The notes beneath the pieces are model-generated. The model saw nothing but the letters and a program-made list of their open reading frames with translations. It was not told where the DNA came from and did no database searches. A stretch of DNA of 64,000 nucleotides, from positions 1-64,000 of the forward strand of contig CAIZLD010000022.1 of the NCBI GenBank assembly GCA_903933715.1, given 5' to 3'. Shown here piece by piece: positions 24,343-33,970 of the stretch (positions within the stretch are counted from its first letter, which is position 1; each line of letters begins with the position of its first letter). Position numbers and translations under genes: made by a program. This DNA is from an uncultured Spartobacteria bacterium (GTDB taxonomy: Bacteria > Verrucomicrobiota > Verrucomicrobiia > Chthoniobacterales > Chthoniobacteraceae).

Positions 24343-27300
24343 AGATCACTGTTAATCTCGACACCCAGGCCATCATCACCCAGCCATCGCCTTTACGCTT
24401 CAAGGCGGGCTGTTATAACCCGGTGGAGGTGGTTTTCACCCGCGGCTCCCAGTCCGTCCCCCTGCCTCACGGCACGGTGATCGAGTTCGCGCTTAAGCCA
24501 CGCAATCAGTGGACGGGTGGGTTGCTGGCATATCTGAACACGTTCACTCCCGGAGCTGGCAGCATTTACACGGGCTCGCTCAATTGCGCTTCCGCCGCGA
24601 TGCTGGCCGCGCTCGGTCTTTCCGACGAGGTTCCTGCCAATGACGTCGCCAATCTCGATGCAAGCGCCGAGGTTTCGTGGAGTTTTGGGGGGCAGAAGTT
24701 CCGCTCGGCCACGTTCTCCGTGACCGTGGAGGCTCCATTGACGGACGAAAGCCCCATCGCAACGCCCGATCCTGAACGCTACCCGCAGCCCGAAGCTATT
24801 GCGTTGAAAACGGATATTCCCGAAGTCGGGACCGCTGCCGCGCTCAATGCCGGGGAACCCAATGGCGCAGCCACACTCGACGGAAACGGCAAGCTCAAGG
24901 GGACGCAGGTGCCCGGCGCAGTTGCGCTCAAGAGCGATCTCATGCCAATGGGTTCCAGCCGGATTGTGATTGCGGATAGGTTTTCCCTGGCAAATCTCCC
25001 CACGGTTGACGTGAACGGTAATCCGATTGCCGAAGTGTATGTGGGGGATGTGGTGCATCAGACAGGAACGCCAGCAACGCCCCGAACGGCTGTGGTGCAG
25101 TTTGTGGATCACACCATCACGGATGATGACGTGAACTACGGCTATGGCAGCCGGTTTTTTGACGAGAATGGCTGGGAGGCGATGCTCGCATTTTCGTGGT
25201 TCGGCGGCAGCAGCGCAACGGTGAGCGCCTTCGATCTGGCAAACACGTTCGCCAACCAAGTCAACAGTTCTGGCCTCAATGCATATGCCACTGTAACGGG
25301 CAACGGATCACAGGTGACGATCATGAGCTACACCCAGGGGCCGCTCCCTGGCGGTTGGGGTTTCATGGATGATTCCGGCACGGCTTCCTATTCGGAAACC
25401 GAAGGTGCAGCCTCCCTTCCTCCCGGCGATTTCATCGTGGTTGATCTTGCCAATCTTGGCAATGCCACGGGTTATCAGGGAATCGGCGACACGGTCGATT
25501 TCCTAAGCGGCTACGGAGCACCGACGCTAGACATCGGCGAGGAAGGCAACGGCTACGTCGATCAAAATAACGGCGATTTTTACCACCGGGACGCCTCGGG
25601 GTGGCAGTTCGTGCTTAACATCAAAGGGCCGCAGGGAAACCAGGGAGCGCAAGGTCCGCAGGGGAATCAAGGACCCCAAGGGATTCCGGGCCTTGTGGTA
25701 GCTGAATGGAACGGAACCAATGTAAATAACTACTCGTGGTTCTCGGAGGGCACCATATCCAATTACAACGGGACAACTTACGTCTGTAAACAGTCGTACA
25801 TGTCCAACAAGATGAACCAGTCCGAGATCCTCATCAATCCTCAGTTCTGGGGCGTGTGGGTCGGCCCGGGGTTGGTGTGGAAAGGAGCTTGGAATTCGTC
25901 AACGGCTTATATTGTGAATGACGCGGTGTCTTCGGGAGGCAGCAGCTATCGCTGCATCCTGGCACACACCAACCAAGCCGTCACCAACACGACTTACTGG
26001 GCGGTAGTCGCGCAAGCCGGTGCAACCGGACCCGCAGGTCCAACCGGTGCCACCGGAAGAACAGGCGGAATCCCGGCACCCTTTTACGCAGCCCGGTTGA
26101 TCAAGAGTTCGTGGGCATCTACCACATGCCCCTCGCAACCCAGCATCGGCCGCATGGCATGGTCGCCCGAGCTTGGACTATTCGTAGCCGTCGGGGGGAG
26201 CGCCGCAACGACCTCTATCTTTACATCACCAGACGGGGTTACGTGGACTGCCCGAAATAATCCAGCCAGCGCCAGTAACATTTTCACCGGAGTGGTATGG
26301 TGTCCCGAACTTGGGCTGTTTGTGGTTCAATCGAATTACAGCACACCCCTGTCATCTCCCGACGGGATTACATGGACAGCCCGCACCGGATCATCCGCCG
26401 GAACGTGGATTTCCATGGCATACTCCCCACAACTGAAATTGATCATTTCATGGGGGACATCTTGGTCTGCAGGTGTTTTAACTTCTTCGGATGGCGTTAC
26501 GTGGACAAGGAATACCGGGATAGCCGCTTTCAACGGCGGGCCCGGCCAGGGTTCAACGGCGTGGGCTCCAGAGCTGGGGCTCTTTTGCACAATCATCGGC
26601 AATGGCCCGAATAGCACCGCGATGACATCGCCCGACGGGGTGACATGGAGCAGCTATAATCTGCCTTCCACGATGAACCTCAGCTATGGATATCCTGGTC
26701 ATCTGTGCTGGTCACCGGACCTTAAAACCTTCATTACCGGAGCAGGCACGAACCAAGTGGCCATTTCAAAAGACGGAGCTAACTGGACCGTGTATCCGTG
26801 TCCAACGACGATTGGAAACCTGGATGTCATTCACTGGGCAGCCGAGTTCGGGCTTTTTGTGGTTATCGGGGGCGGGACGAATGCAATCTATACCTCACCG
26901 GATGGCATCAACTGGACAACGACCTCGGGCGTATTACCCACTACCGGAAACTGGAATGCCTGTGCATATTCCCCGGAGCTGGGGATCATTGCTGCGATTA
27001 ACAAAAACAGCACAGCGGCGACGACGTCGTGCTATCCCAGACAGTGGACTGCGAATGGATGCTTCTATACGCCCGCCGCCACGATGGTTGCCAACATCGC
27101 GGCTGTTGTGCCGTCCAGGTGCCGCTGGAGCCGCCAAGGGCGCGTGGTTTATGCTGAAGGCAGCATCCAGATTGATCCGACAACCACGGCCACGCTCACA
27201 CAGTTGCGCCTTTCATTGCCAGTCCCAAGCACGTTCATCGCGACCACGGATTTGTCTGGGACATTCTCAGGCGCTCCAGCAAACCACGCCGGGAGCATTG

Positions 27301-27404
27301 CGGCAGATACCGCCACGGGAACTGCTCTCCTGAGCTACACCCCCACAGATGTAACGAACCAGACGGTGGCATTTTCGTTCAGCTACGCAGTCATGCCTTT
27401 CTAA
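24339..27404 (+). CDS. tail fibre with collagen-like repeats and a seven-bladed beta-propeller
   Basis: This 1021 aa protein is the probable receptor-binding fibre. The N-terminal 150 residues resemble a virion anchor (BppU-like, by eye). Residues 428-452 are collagen-like Gly-x-y repeats (GPQGNQGAQGPQ), and another short Gly-x-y run precedes residue 580. Between them is a chitin-binding-like module (VWKGAWNSSTAYIVNDAVS). Residues about 590-900 repeat WSPELGLFV-type segments seven times, alternating with SPDGVTWT-type turns, which suggests a seven-bladed propeller for sugar binding. The GTG start is set by the overlap and motif. Confidence 0.8.
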   Translation: MKITVNLDTQAIITQPSPLRFKAGCYNPVEVVFTRGSQSVPLPHGTVIEFALKPRNQWTGGLLAYLNTFTPGAGSIYTGSLNCASAAMLAALGLSDEVPANDVANLDASAEVSWSFGGQKFRSATFSVTVEAPLTDESPIATPDPERYPQPEAIALKTDIPEVGTAAALNAGEPNGAATLDGNGKLKGTQVPGAVALKSDLMPMGSSRIVIADRFSLANLPTVDVNGNPIAEVYVGDVVHQTGTPATPRTAVVQFVDHTITDDDVNYGYGSRFFDENGWEAMLAFSWFGGSSATVSAFDLANTFANQVNSSGLNAYATVTGNGSQVTIMSYTQGPLPGGWGFMDDSGTASYSETEGAASLPPGDFIVVDLANLGNATGYQGIGDTVDFLSGYGAPTLDIGEEGNGYVDQNNGDFYHRDASGWQFVLNIKGPQGNQGAQGPQGNQGPQGIPGLVVAEWNGTNVNNYSWFSEGTISNYNGTTYVCKQSYMSNKMNQSEILINPQFWGVWVGPGLVWKGAWNSSTAYIVNDAVSSGGSSYRCILAHTNQAVTNTTYWAVVAQAGATGPAGPTGATGRTGGIPAPFYAARLIKSSWASTTCPSQPSIGRMAWSPELGLFVAVGGSAATTSIFTSPDGVTWTARNNPASASNIFTGVVWCPELGLFVVQSNYSTPLSSPDGITWTARTGSSAGTWISMAYSPQLKLIISWGTSWSAGVLTSSDGVTWTRNTGIAAFNGGPGQGSTAWAPELGLFCTIIGNGPNSTAMTSPDGVTWSSYNLPSTMNLSYGYPGHLCWSPDLKTFITGAGTNQVAISKDGANWTVYPCPTTIGNLDVIHWAAEFGLFVVIGGGTNAIYTSPDGINWTTTSGVLPTTGNWNACAYSPELGIIAAINKNSTAATTSCYPRQWTANGCFYTPAATMVANIAAVVPSRCRWSRQGRVVYAEGSIQIDPTTTATLTQLRLSLPVPSTFIATTDLSGTFSGAPANHAGSIAADTATGTALLSYTPTDVTNQTVAFSFSYAVMPF

Positions 27405-27408
27405 TTTT

Positions 27409-27864
27409 ATGAAATTCCTCATCACCTCGAATCCAAAAGGAGCCTACATCACCGAAGCTGGCAATCCCGTGGACATCACGCCTGCCGAGCATGGCAAGGA
27501 TTACGCCGATGAAGCTGCATTCGCATCCGCCTTCAAACTCTTGCCACGGGAGGTGTATGCCGCCCGGCAATCGGCGCTGGCGGAGCTTCAACGGAAGTTT
27601 GAGGGCGCACTCGCCAAGGGTTATCACGATGTTGAACTTGGCGTCACGATTGCGATTGGGGACGTGGATCGGCGGCAGTTCAATGATTTGGATACGCACC
27701 TTGCCCGCAAAGGAGTCCCCGACGATGCCCCGATCACGATCAAGCTGCTGGATGGCTCGCTCCATCTCCTGACTCGGGGTGAGTTTCACTCCTTGTTGAT
27801 CCATGCCGGGGACTACTACCTCGCGCTCTGGACCGATCTCCAACAGAAGAAAGCCGCCCCATGA
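27409..27864 (+). CDS. tail fibre accessory protein, 151 aa
   Basis: It follows the fibre by four bases. Length and pattern (AARQSALAELQRKFEGALAKG) resemble DUF4376-like fibre assembly proteins. The function as chaperone is inferred from position. Confidence 0.5.
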   Translation: MKFLITSNPKGAYITEAGNPVDITPAEHGKDYADEAAFASAFKLLPREVYAARQSALAELQRKFEGALAKGYHDVELGVTIAIGDVDRRQFNDLDTHLARKGVPDDAPITIKLLDGSLHLLTRGEFHSLLIHAGDYYLALWTDLQQKKAAP

Positions 27865-28145
27865 CCGCTCCATCCGAGCAATTACATGAATTGGCCGAGA
27901 AATGCACCATCTGCCGGGAAGACGTGCGTGACCGTCTTGCGGCATTCGACCGCCGCCTTTTGGCGCTGGAGATCGTGGTGCGCGGCGAAGATGGCACCAA
28001 CGGCATGAAAAGCCAGCTTCGGGGACTCTGTGAACGTTTCGATCAATTCGAGAAGAAAGCCATTCGCGTCATTGCAATTGGCACCAGTCTGCCAGGGGTG
28101 GTCGTGGCGGTGCTCGGCGTGCTCAAGTTTTTGGGAAAGTTGTGA
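27861..28145 (+). CDS. small membrane-anchored protein, XhlA/holin-like
   Basis: 94 aa with a coiled-coil N-terminus containing a Cys-x2-Cys (CTICRED) and a single C-terminal membrane span (IAIGTSLPGVVVAVLGVLKFLG). This is the arrangement of XhlA-type haemolysins that work with holins. It is the last rightward gene of the prophage, overlapping the previous gene by ATGA. Confidence 0.55.
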   Translation: MTAPSEQLHELAEKCTICREDVRDRLAAFDRRLLALEIVVRGEDGTNGMKSQLRGLCERFDQFEKKAIRVIAIGTSLPGVVVAVLGVLKFLGKL

Positions 28146-28197
28146 ATTCCAAATATCTTCGGCGAAACAACAACGATCCCACTATACAGGCTCGGGC

Positions 28198-29067
28198 CTA
28201 CATCGATTCGATTCGGGACACGCTTTCAAATTCGGTGAACACGTCTGGATGTCTGGAGGCTAAGAAACGAGTGACTTTCGCATTTCCGAGCAGTTTTTTG
28301 ATATACCCCCTTACGAAAGTGAGGTTGAGCATGTTCTTTCCGTAGTCATCCTCCGATGCTTTAAAATCGCGTTCGAGCATCGCCATTTCATGTTCCATTC
28401 GGGCCTGTTCTTGGAGGGTGAGCTTCGTATTTACCTTGGGTTTATCGGGTCGAATCATCTGATCCTGAGGCGTCCCCATAATTAGAGCTTGGATATATGC
28501 TGCGGAAAAATTGTTTGCGCTGGTCATGAGTTCCGCCATTTCGATTTGGCGACTCCCTTTCACTCGTTTAAGCAACGCCACCGCTTTGTGGGTGATTGGT
28601 TTTTCCTTAAGGATTTCGACCGCATCTCGGTGGATACCCTGTAGAAGATTTATGACCGAATGGACATAGGCGAGTTGGAGGTTCAGCGATGCCGCAATGC
28701 GCTCGGGCGATACGCCGGATTTCACGGCCTTTGCAATCATCACATGTTCCTGGATCGACGTGATGCGGCTGACGCGGGCGTTGTATGTGAAGCTTTCGTC
28801 GTCTGTGGAGAGGATGCAGTCCGCCTCTGTTTCACCGAGCTCCAACAACGCGGCATGTCTCAGATGTCCGTCCATTAGGAGAAACAGTCGATTTTTCTTA
28901 AAAACAACCAGCGGTTCAATCAGTCCAGCATCTTTAATGGAAGTGACGATAGCTCGGTAGCGAGTGATTTTCTTTTCCGGATCAATAATCTGTCGTATGG
29001 GAAGAATCTCGGACAATGGAATCCGAATTTTCTGCATTTTAAACCCAAGTTTTGCATCTTTACTCAT
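28198..29067 (-). CDS. RepB/ParB-like protein, second copy of the recombinase module
   Basis: 289 aa with an N-terminal ParB-like domain (DAGLIEPLVVFKKNRLFLLMDGHLRHAAL), a KorB-like helix-turn-helix (SGVSPERIAASLNLQLAYVHSVINLL) and a C-terminal RepB region (MEHEMAMLERDFKASEDDYGKN). It overlaps the upstream paralogue by ATGA-type coupling and is the last gene of the leftward operon recombinase-ParB-ParB. Base composition is clearly more A/T-rich than the prophage next to it. It is likely to bind element DNA and regulate or direct recombination rather than segregate a plasmid. Confidence 0.78.
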   Translation of the reverse strand: MSKDAKLGFKMQKIRIPLSEILPIRQIIDPEKKITRYRAIVTSIKDAGLIEPLVVFKKNRLFLLMDGHLRHAALLELGETEADCILSTDDESFTYNARVSRITSIQEHVMIAKAVKSGVSPERIAASLNLQLAYVHSVINLLQGIHRDAVEILKEKPITHKAVALLKRVKGSRQIEMAELMTSANNFSAAYIQALIMGTPQDQMIRPDKPKVNTKLTLQEQARMEHEMAMLERDFKASEDDYGKNMLNLTFVRGYIKKLLGNAKVTRFLASRHPDVFTEFESVSRIESM

Positions 29068-29945
29068 GAGGTGTGGCTGTTGGATATTTTTTCGGCGAGA
29101 AATGAGGGCATCTTGGGTAATCCCTCGGCTCGCAGAAGATTGACGAAGTCCTCATCCCCAAGAAGCCCTTTAAATGCGGCAACGAGAACAACGAGCCTCG
29201 ATTCGCAAAGACGTGCTTTTTTGATGAGAAGCTTTTGGCGCGTGCATTCGCGGCGGTAAGCAGAAACCAAGGTTTCAGCACTCGTTCGTACCCCTTTCTT
29301 GGCCCGGCCGTGTGTCAGCGTTTTTCCTAAAATCTTCCGCTGGGTAATCAGCCGTTTAATCTTGCGGATTGAGGTTTGGTTAACTTCTTTTTTCTCGTAG
29401 GCTTTCAGTAATTCCCGCTGCGCCTCAATGCTTTCCGCCTGGGAGATTTCAACGGCCACCCACAGTGGGATGTTGCCACGCATGGCTTCATCTAATAAAC
29501 GCTCTTCGCCTGACTGTTTCAGCGCGAGCAAACTGCTGACGGAGCAATCCGCTATGCCCAGTTTCTTACCAATTGCGACATTGCTATATTTCTGGCCTTT
29601 CAGCCGCTCGATTTCTCGGAGCAACGCAAGCGACACCGGAGGGCGGCGGGCCATATTTTCAATGAGGCTGCGCAAAAGCCGGTCCTCTTTTGAAATCTCG
29701 ACGACTTCGGCGGGAATCTCCGCGTAACCGAGAGCTTGAAATGCTTCGATGCGGCCTTGCCCGCAGACAAGATCGTATCCCGGCTCCTCCCCGTTCTGGA
29801 CCGAGCGCCTACTGACTTGAATTGGCTTTTTCAAGCCAAGCGTTTTGATGCTTTCAACGATTACCTCGAATTTTTTCTTATCGCGGTGGCGGGGGTTTAA
29901 AATGCGAATCTGATCAATTCGAATCATTTTGATTTCTATATTCAT
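29064..29945 (-). CDS. RepB/ParB-like protein, first copy of the recombinase module
   Basis: 293 aa. ParB domain at residues 10-95 (YDLVCGQGRIEAFQALGYAE with the G-x-R-R-like box, then LLRSLIENMARR), HTH at 115-140 (YSNVAIGKKLGIADCSVSSLL), and a basic C-terminal tail. It overlaps both neighbours by four bases, so the three genes are co-translated. Confidence 0.8.
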   Translation of the reverse strand: MNIEIKMIRIDQIRILNPRHRDKKKFEVIVESIKTLGLKKPIQVSRRSVQNGEEPGYDLVCGQGRIEAFQALGYAEIPAEVVEISKEDRLLRSLIENMARRPPVSLALLREIERLKGQKYSNVAIGKKLGIADCSVSSLLALKQSGEERLLDEAMRGNIPLWVAVEISQAESIEAQRELLKAYEKKEVNQTSIRKIKRLITQRKILGKTLTHGRAKKGVRTSAETLVSAYRRECTRQKLLIKKARLCESRLVVLVAAFKGLLGDEDFVNLLRAEGLPKMPSFLAEKISNSHTS

Positions 29946-31495
29946 GCGGCTTGGGGGATAGAGGTCTGTCTTGTCATGTTCAAAAAACCATCAAGGGTAT
30001 CGGCGCGGTACGCATCCAGATAGATGCCGTTTTCCTCCGCGATGCGGAGCTTTTCCCATGTCATATCGATGCCCGGCAGGATATAATAGTCCCGGATTCC
30101 TTCATTGGTTGCCGTCATCCGAACTGCGATGGTGATGTCGGGTTTGAGGCCTTCGTCAAGTCGGATGACCCAGCGCGAGGAACCACTCGAAGTTTCCTGA
30201 TGACGACAGAGAACGATGGAAACATTCAGTTCGCCGTTTACACGAAGAACTCCGAGCTTACCGGCTTCGGATACATGAGCCCCTATCCGCCGCAAGTTCT
30301 CAACGGTTTGCGCGACGATTTCCGGATGTTGTTTGCGCAGGCGTCGGTTAATCTCCATGAATCCGTAGTCAATCTCAGGGTCATACCCGATTAGCTGGTA
30401 GGCCGTGACGAGACTGCCGAATCGACTGCGGAAAGCCGAACTGGAGGGGGTATCCTCCTCTTCATCAATCAAAATGCCGGAGATGCGTCCATGTTTTTGC
30501 AACACATCGCGCAATCTGCCCAGCATCTCGTCGTCGGAGAGTTTTCGGCTCCGAGCGAGGATAATTTCTTGCGCGGTGGAAAATAGGTCTTGCGGGACGA
30601 TTCCAACAAACGCGCCCTCGGCTCGTACCCATTTGTCACTCGGGTTTTGAACGTGCTTTTTTTTCAGCTTGAATGAGGTGCGGTGGTAAACATTGTTGCC
30701 GATATATTTTTCGTTCGTCAGCACCTCATGCACGGTGCCTCGTGTCCACGGGCGACCAAAGTCGGTGAATATTCCCTTTTCGTTGGCCGCTGCGGCTATC
30801 TTCGACTCGCATTCTCCTTCCTCGACGAACTGCTTATACATCCAGCGCACGATTGCAACCTCCTCAGCAGGGCCGGGAACCAAAATGACACGGTCGGTCT
30901 GGATGCTCTTCTGCTCGCCAATTTGAAGCACACCTTTGTGGCCCCCGGATGAATCGACCAACATTCGGCGCAAGCCATACCCAGCCGCGCCACCTTGTTT
31001 GTAGCCCAAGTGAATTAAGCGGCACGCGCCCTGAAACACCTTCGATGAGAGCTCCCTGCTGTATTCGCCAGCCATTGTTCGCTTAACGCTCTTTACAATC
31101 GCGGAGATCGGACTGCCATCATTGTCAAACTGTTCAGCACAGTAGTGGACAGAATTTCCAGCGCGGCGGCAGATGTACTCATAGTAAGCGCTCTCGTCGG
31201 CATCTTGGAAACGGCCCCAGCGGCTCACGTCATAAACCAGGATTGCGGTAAAATCGGCTTCCCCTGATTCAACATCGTGAATCATCCTGCCCAAGGCATC
31301 GCGCCCTTTGATATTGAGACCGCTTTTTCCCTCGTCGGAGTAAATCTTGCCAATGTCCATGCCTTTCCGAACAGCATACTCCTTGATGACGTCCATCTGG
31401 TTGCTGGTGGAATACCGCTGGTGCTCAGTGGACATACGGACATATGCCGCGGCACGGATTGTGGGAGTCGGACCGGGGGATTCTGGCTCGATCAT
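29942..31495 (-). CDS. large serine recombinase
   Basis: The N-terminal catalytic domain carries AAYVRMSTEHQRYSTSNQ with the nucleophile Ser of R-x-S-T, followed by IYSDEGKSGL and VYDVSRWGRFQD. A recombinase domain (YGLRRMLVD, GTVHEVLTNEKYIGNNVYH) follows. Large serine recombinases integrate or excise DNA at short att sites. The frame is open to ATG 31579, but I chose the inner start at 31495 (MIEPESPGPT), which lies just before the catalytic domain. Together with two ParB-like genes it forms a module known from several bacterial phyla, usually unlinked to a plasmid. It could be the integrase of the adjacent prophage or an independent element. Confidence 0.85.
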   Translation of the reverse strand: MIEPESPGPTPTIRAAAYVRMSTEHQRYSTSNQMDVIKEYAVRKGMDIGKIYSDEGKSGLNIKGRDALGRMIHDVESGEADFTAILVYDVSRWGRFQDADESAYYEYICRRAGNSVHYCAEQFDNDGSPISAIVKSVKRTMAGEYSRELSSKVFQGACRLIHLGYKQGGAAGYGLRRMLVDSSGGHKGVLQIGEQKSIQTDRVILVPGPAEEVAIVRWMYKQFVEEGECESKIAAAANEKGIFTDFGRPWTRGTVHEVLTNEKYIGNNVYHRTSFKLKKKHVQNPSDKWVRAEGAFVGIVPQDLFSTAQEIILARSRKLSDDEMLGRLRDVLQKHGRISGILIDEEEDTPSSSAFRSRFGSLVTAYQLIGYDPEIDYGFMEINRRLRKQHPEIVAQTVENLRRIGAHVSEAGKLGVLRVNGELNVSIVLCRHQETSSGSSRWVIRLDEGLKPDITIAVRMTATNEGIRDYYILPGIDMTWEKLRIAEENGIYLDAYRADTLDGFLNMTRQTSIPQAA

Positions 31496-31847
31496 AAAAA
31501 AGGCAGCAGGGGGAGGTCGCCAACCTTCGGTACGAGTTTTGGAGCAATAGAATAACACTCGTCCGAAGGAGCGCGCCATTTGCGCGTTACGGCGCCGTCA
31601 AACAAAGAACTAATCCATTGCCAAGCTGCCGAGTAATCATTCCGGCAAAATCGCACCCGCTGGTATTCACGGCGGTTGTTTCGGTGTTTACGGGCACACC
31701 TCCCTCGAGGCCCTTGCTGCTCCAAATGCATAAAGGGGTTTAAGCGGGTGCTGCTTTCGTATGGATTCCGGTTTTAACACTAAGCCATTCGCTCCGCATT
31801 TACCGACCGGCCTTATGAATCGCATTTTTTTTCATGCGCGTGAATTT
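31496..31847. other. non-coding gap upstream of the recombinase
   Basis: Contains only the probably untranslated N-terminal extension of the recombinase frame and short ORFs with no recognisable product. No clear promoter or terminator could be picked out. Confidence 0.35.
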
Positions 31848-32051
31848 TTAGGCATAGAGAGACGGGAATGAACAAGTTCTGTGGAGGTATATCCCACTTT
31901 CACTCTCGCGATCCAAGAATCGTTTTGCCCGTAAATTTCGGAGTTTCTCGAAATTGGTGCTCTTGTTTTCGCGGGCGAGATAGAGCGTCTCGTCACGGTC
32001 TTTAAGAATTGCCCCGTCGGGGTGCATTGCCCATTGGTCGCGCGAACACAA
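31848..32051 (-). pseudogene. fragment resembling a type III restriction enzyme (Res) C-terminal part
   Basis: The 67 codon frame includes MHPDGAILKDRDETLYLARE and NKSTNFEKLR, which recall the N-P-D-W-A-I and L-V-R-E-T-K segments of the type III Res nuclease domain. Everything else of the roughly 900 aa protein is missing, so this is a relic. The match is by eye. Confidence 0.35.
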
Positions 32052-32271
32052 CCATGGCTTCCGGGCAGAGAGGCTTCATTCCAGATATTTTTTCAAATTT
32101 TCCCAAAACATTGCCGACGGCCTTGCATTCACTTGCATCGGCAGCAGTTGTTAAGTATTGCTTAACAACTGAAGACGCGCTTCCAGTGGAAGGCATTTGA
32201 ACGTGGTAGGCGGTTGAAAAGGAACTACCGAATAAACAGAGAAGATCAGCCTCGACCCTAAAACAAAGCTA

Positions 32272-33561
32272 TCACAGCCGGTGAGATTTTTGGATTTTGT
32301 CGCACCATTTCTCTGCAATCCGGGCTTCTGCTGCAAACTCCGGCCATTTCAAAACGGCGCATCGCACTTCTTCGTAAATCGCTGCGACTCGACCGCGCTT
32401 CATCAGCGCCGATTTCGCGCACGCCTCAAAGTCCTCCCGCGTGAATTTATCCCGTTTTCCATTCAGCGTCATCTGGTGGGTGGCGGTCCAGGAACCTGAC
32501 GGATTATAGCTGTAGGTCAGGTCAAACGCCGGAGAAAGCGACCATTTTCCCTGCTTATCCATTAGAAATGCGATGTTCTTTACGTGGTCATCCTGATTCC
32601 GCGCGATGATGTTAAAGACCATTCTCCGGAACTGTTCCTCCACCGCTACCATTGGCAGCTTAAGTTGCCGGATCGTCAACAATGCCTGCTCGTAAGAATA
32701 GGCGCCCGCTTGGTTGAAATCGAAATGCGCCAAAGCACAGAGCGACTGCATATGCAGTTTCTCACCGCCTGCCATACGATCAAAACGGCGCGTCATGAAA
32801 TGCCGCCGCCCATTTTCTTCCAGCAACCGGCATTCGCTCATCGTAATCCCCGCTGCCCTCGCCATGAGATGATAGGCAAATTCGATTGCCCCATAGCCTT
32901 TCGGGTCTTCCAATTCCTTGTCCTTGTTGCCCGAAACGCCGTCGAATTTAAGGAGCCAGTAATCAAATCCATCGCCAGCTGCGACCTGTCCAGAGCGCAC
33001 CTCGTTCGTCGCGCGATTCCAAGCAATCACCGCCTTAGCACGTGCGCCACCCGCAGACGTGCCGACGAGCAAAATATCCCTCAATGCCTTCTCTTTTTCT
33101 CCGTCATGAAAATACCCCTGCAGATTATTACGATGCGTCAGGATTTCCGATGCCAGCCGCACCAAGGCATCGACATGAATCGTGGTTGCTTTGCGCGGTT
33201 TCGGTCCGAGTCCTGGCACAAATTCCAGTGCGCCCATGCCGCGTGTGCCAATATAACAAAGGCGCTCCACGGAATTGAAACTCTCCGGTTTGCGACCCTG
33301 CGTGGCCAGCCAGGCATCAATCAAAGCATTGCCAAATTTATCTGGCAGCGAATCGGCCAGAAGCCCGGGCAATCCGTGAAAGGTGTTTCCCGGCAGTGAC
33401 GGAAATTCATAGACCCGGTCGCTCAAAGGCATCACCAACGGAGCAATTTCGATCCCGCTTTGCGCAAACTCCGGGTCGAATTGGAATGCTGCAACGTCAT
33501 GTCCTTGTTCCAGCGCCACTGCGCCGATCGTCCTTCCCCATAATTGAATTTTTGCGATCAT
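32272..33561 (-). CDS. hipA: HipA-type serine/threonine kinase toxin
   Basis: 429 aa with the complete HipA plan: N-terminal subdomain (FHGLPGLLADSLPDKFGNAL), Gly-rich loop (LLVGTSAGGARAK), catalytic loop RNQDDHVKN, and metal-binding LSPAFDLTYSY. Known HipA enzymes phosphorylate aminoacyl-tRNA synthetases such as GltX and induce dormancy. It overlaps the HTH gene by four bases, in the usual hipB-hipA order. Confidence 0.93.
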   Translation of the reverse strand: MIAKIQLWGRTIGAVALEQGHDVAAFQFDPEFAQSGIEIAPLVMPLSDRVYEFPSLPGNTFHGLPGLLADSLPDKFGNALIDAWLATQGRKPESFNSVERLCYIGTRGMGALEFVPGLGPKPRKATTIHVDALVRLASEILTHRNNLQGYFHDGEKEKALRDILLVGTSAGGARAKAVIAWNRATNEVRSGQVAAGDGFDYWLLKFDGVSGNKDKELEDPKGYGAIEFAYHLMARAAGITMSECRLLEENGRRHFMTRRFDRMAGGEKLHMQSLCALAHFDFNQAGAYSYEQALLTIRQLKLPMVAVEEQFRRMVFNIIARNQDDHVKNIAFLMDKQGKWSLSPAFDLTYSYNPSGSWTATHQMTLNGKRDKFTREDFEACAKSALMKRGRVAAIYEEVRCAVLKWPEFAAEARIAEKWCDKIQKSHRL

Positions 33562-33911
33562 GACTGTTCACCCCATGTCCATTGTTTTGATTCTCTGGAG
33601 ATTGTCCTTTTACCCGTCGCGCGCTGGCGTTTCCGACCCTGGAGTTTCAGTTGGGTCATTGGTCCCGGCTTCGGCTCCGGTAAAAGGGCGTCGAAACGTT
33701 CCAATAGATCGAGCGCCCGGCAAACCCGGAGGAACCCCGAGAGATGTGTCGCCACCTCGCCTGATTCCAGCCGCTCGACAGTCCGTTTGCCCACACCGGC
33801 CTGCTCGGCCAGCGCGGCCTGCGTGAGATTCCGCTCAAGCCGGGCATTCGCCAAGCGATTCCCCAATTCCAGCAGAATGCTTTCATCGGTTTGCTGCGGG
33901 TCTATTTTCAT
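33558..33911 (-). CDS. hipB: HipB-like XRE antitoxin
   Basis: 117 aa with an XRE helix-turn-helix at residues 18-60 (LTQAALAEQAGVGKRTVERL). It should bind HipA and the operator upstream to repress the operon. The C-terminal tail is long and basic (GRKRQRATGKR). Confidence 0.88.
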   Translation of the reverse strand: MKIDPQQTDESILLELGNRLANARLERNLTQAALAEQAGVGKRTVERLESGEVATHLSGFLRVCRALDLLERFDALLPEPKPGPMTQLKLQGRKRQRATGKRTISRESKQWTWGEQS

Positions 33912-33954
33912 AACGCGTCTAATCTGGCGAAAAGCGCAACTATTGCAAGCGTAT

Positions 33955-33970
33955 TCGCCTCATCTGGCGA
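33955..33970 (-). promoter_or_regulatory. putative HipB operator
   Basis: Perfect inverted repeat TCGCC-N6-GGCGA, 44 bp upstream of the hipB start. A second half site, TCTGGCGA, is repeated at 33923-33930. Spaced half sites like these are usual for HipB. Confidence 0.6.

Noticed and set aside
31495-31579. 28 residue N-terminal extension of the recombinase
   Set aside because: Arg/Trp/Pro-rich and not similar to recombinase N-termini; the inner Met fits the domain start.
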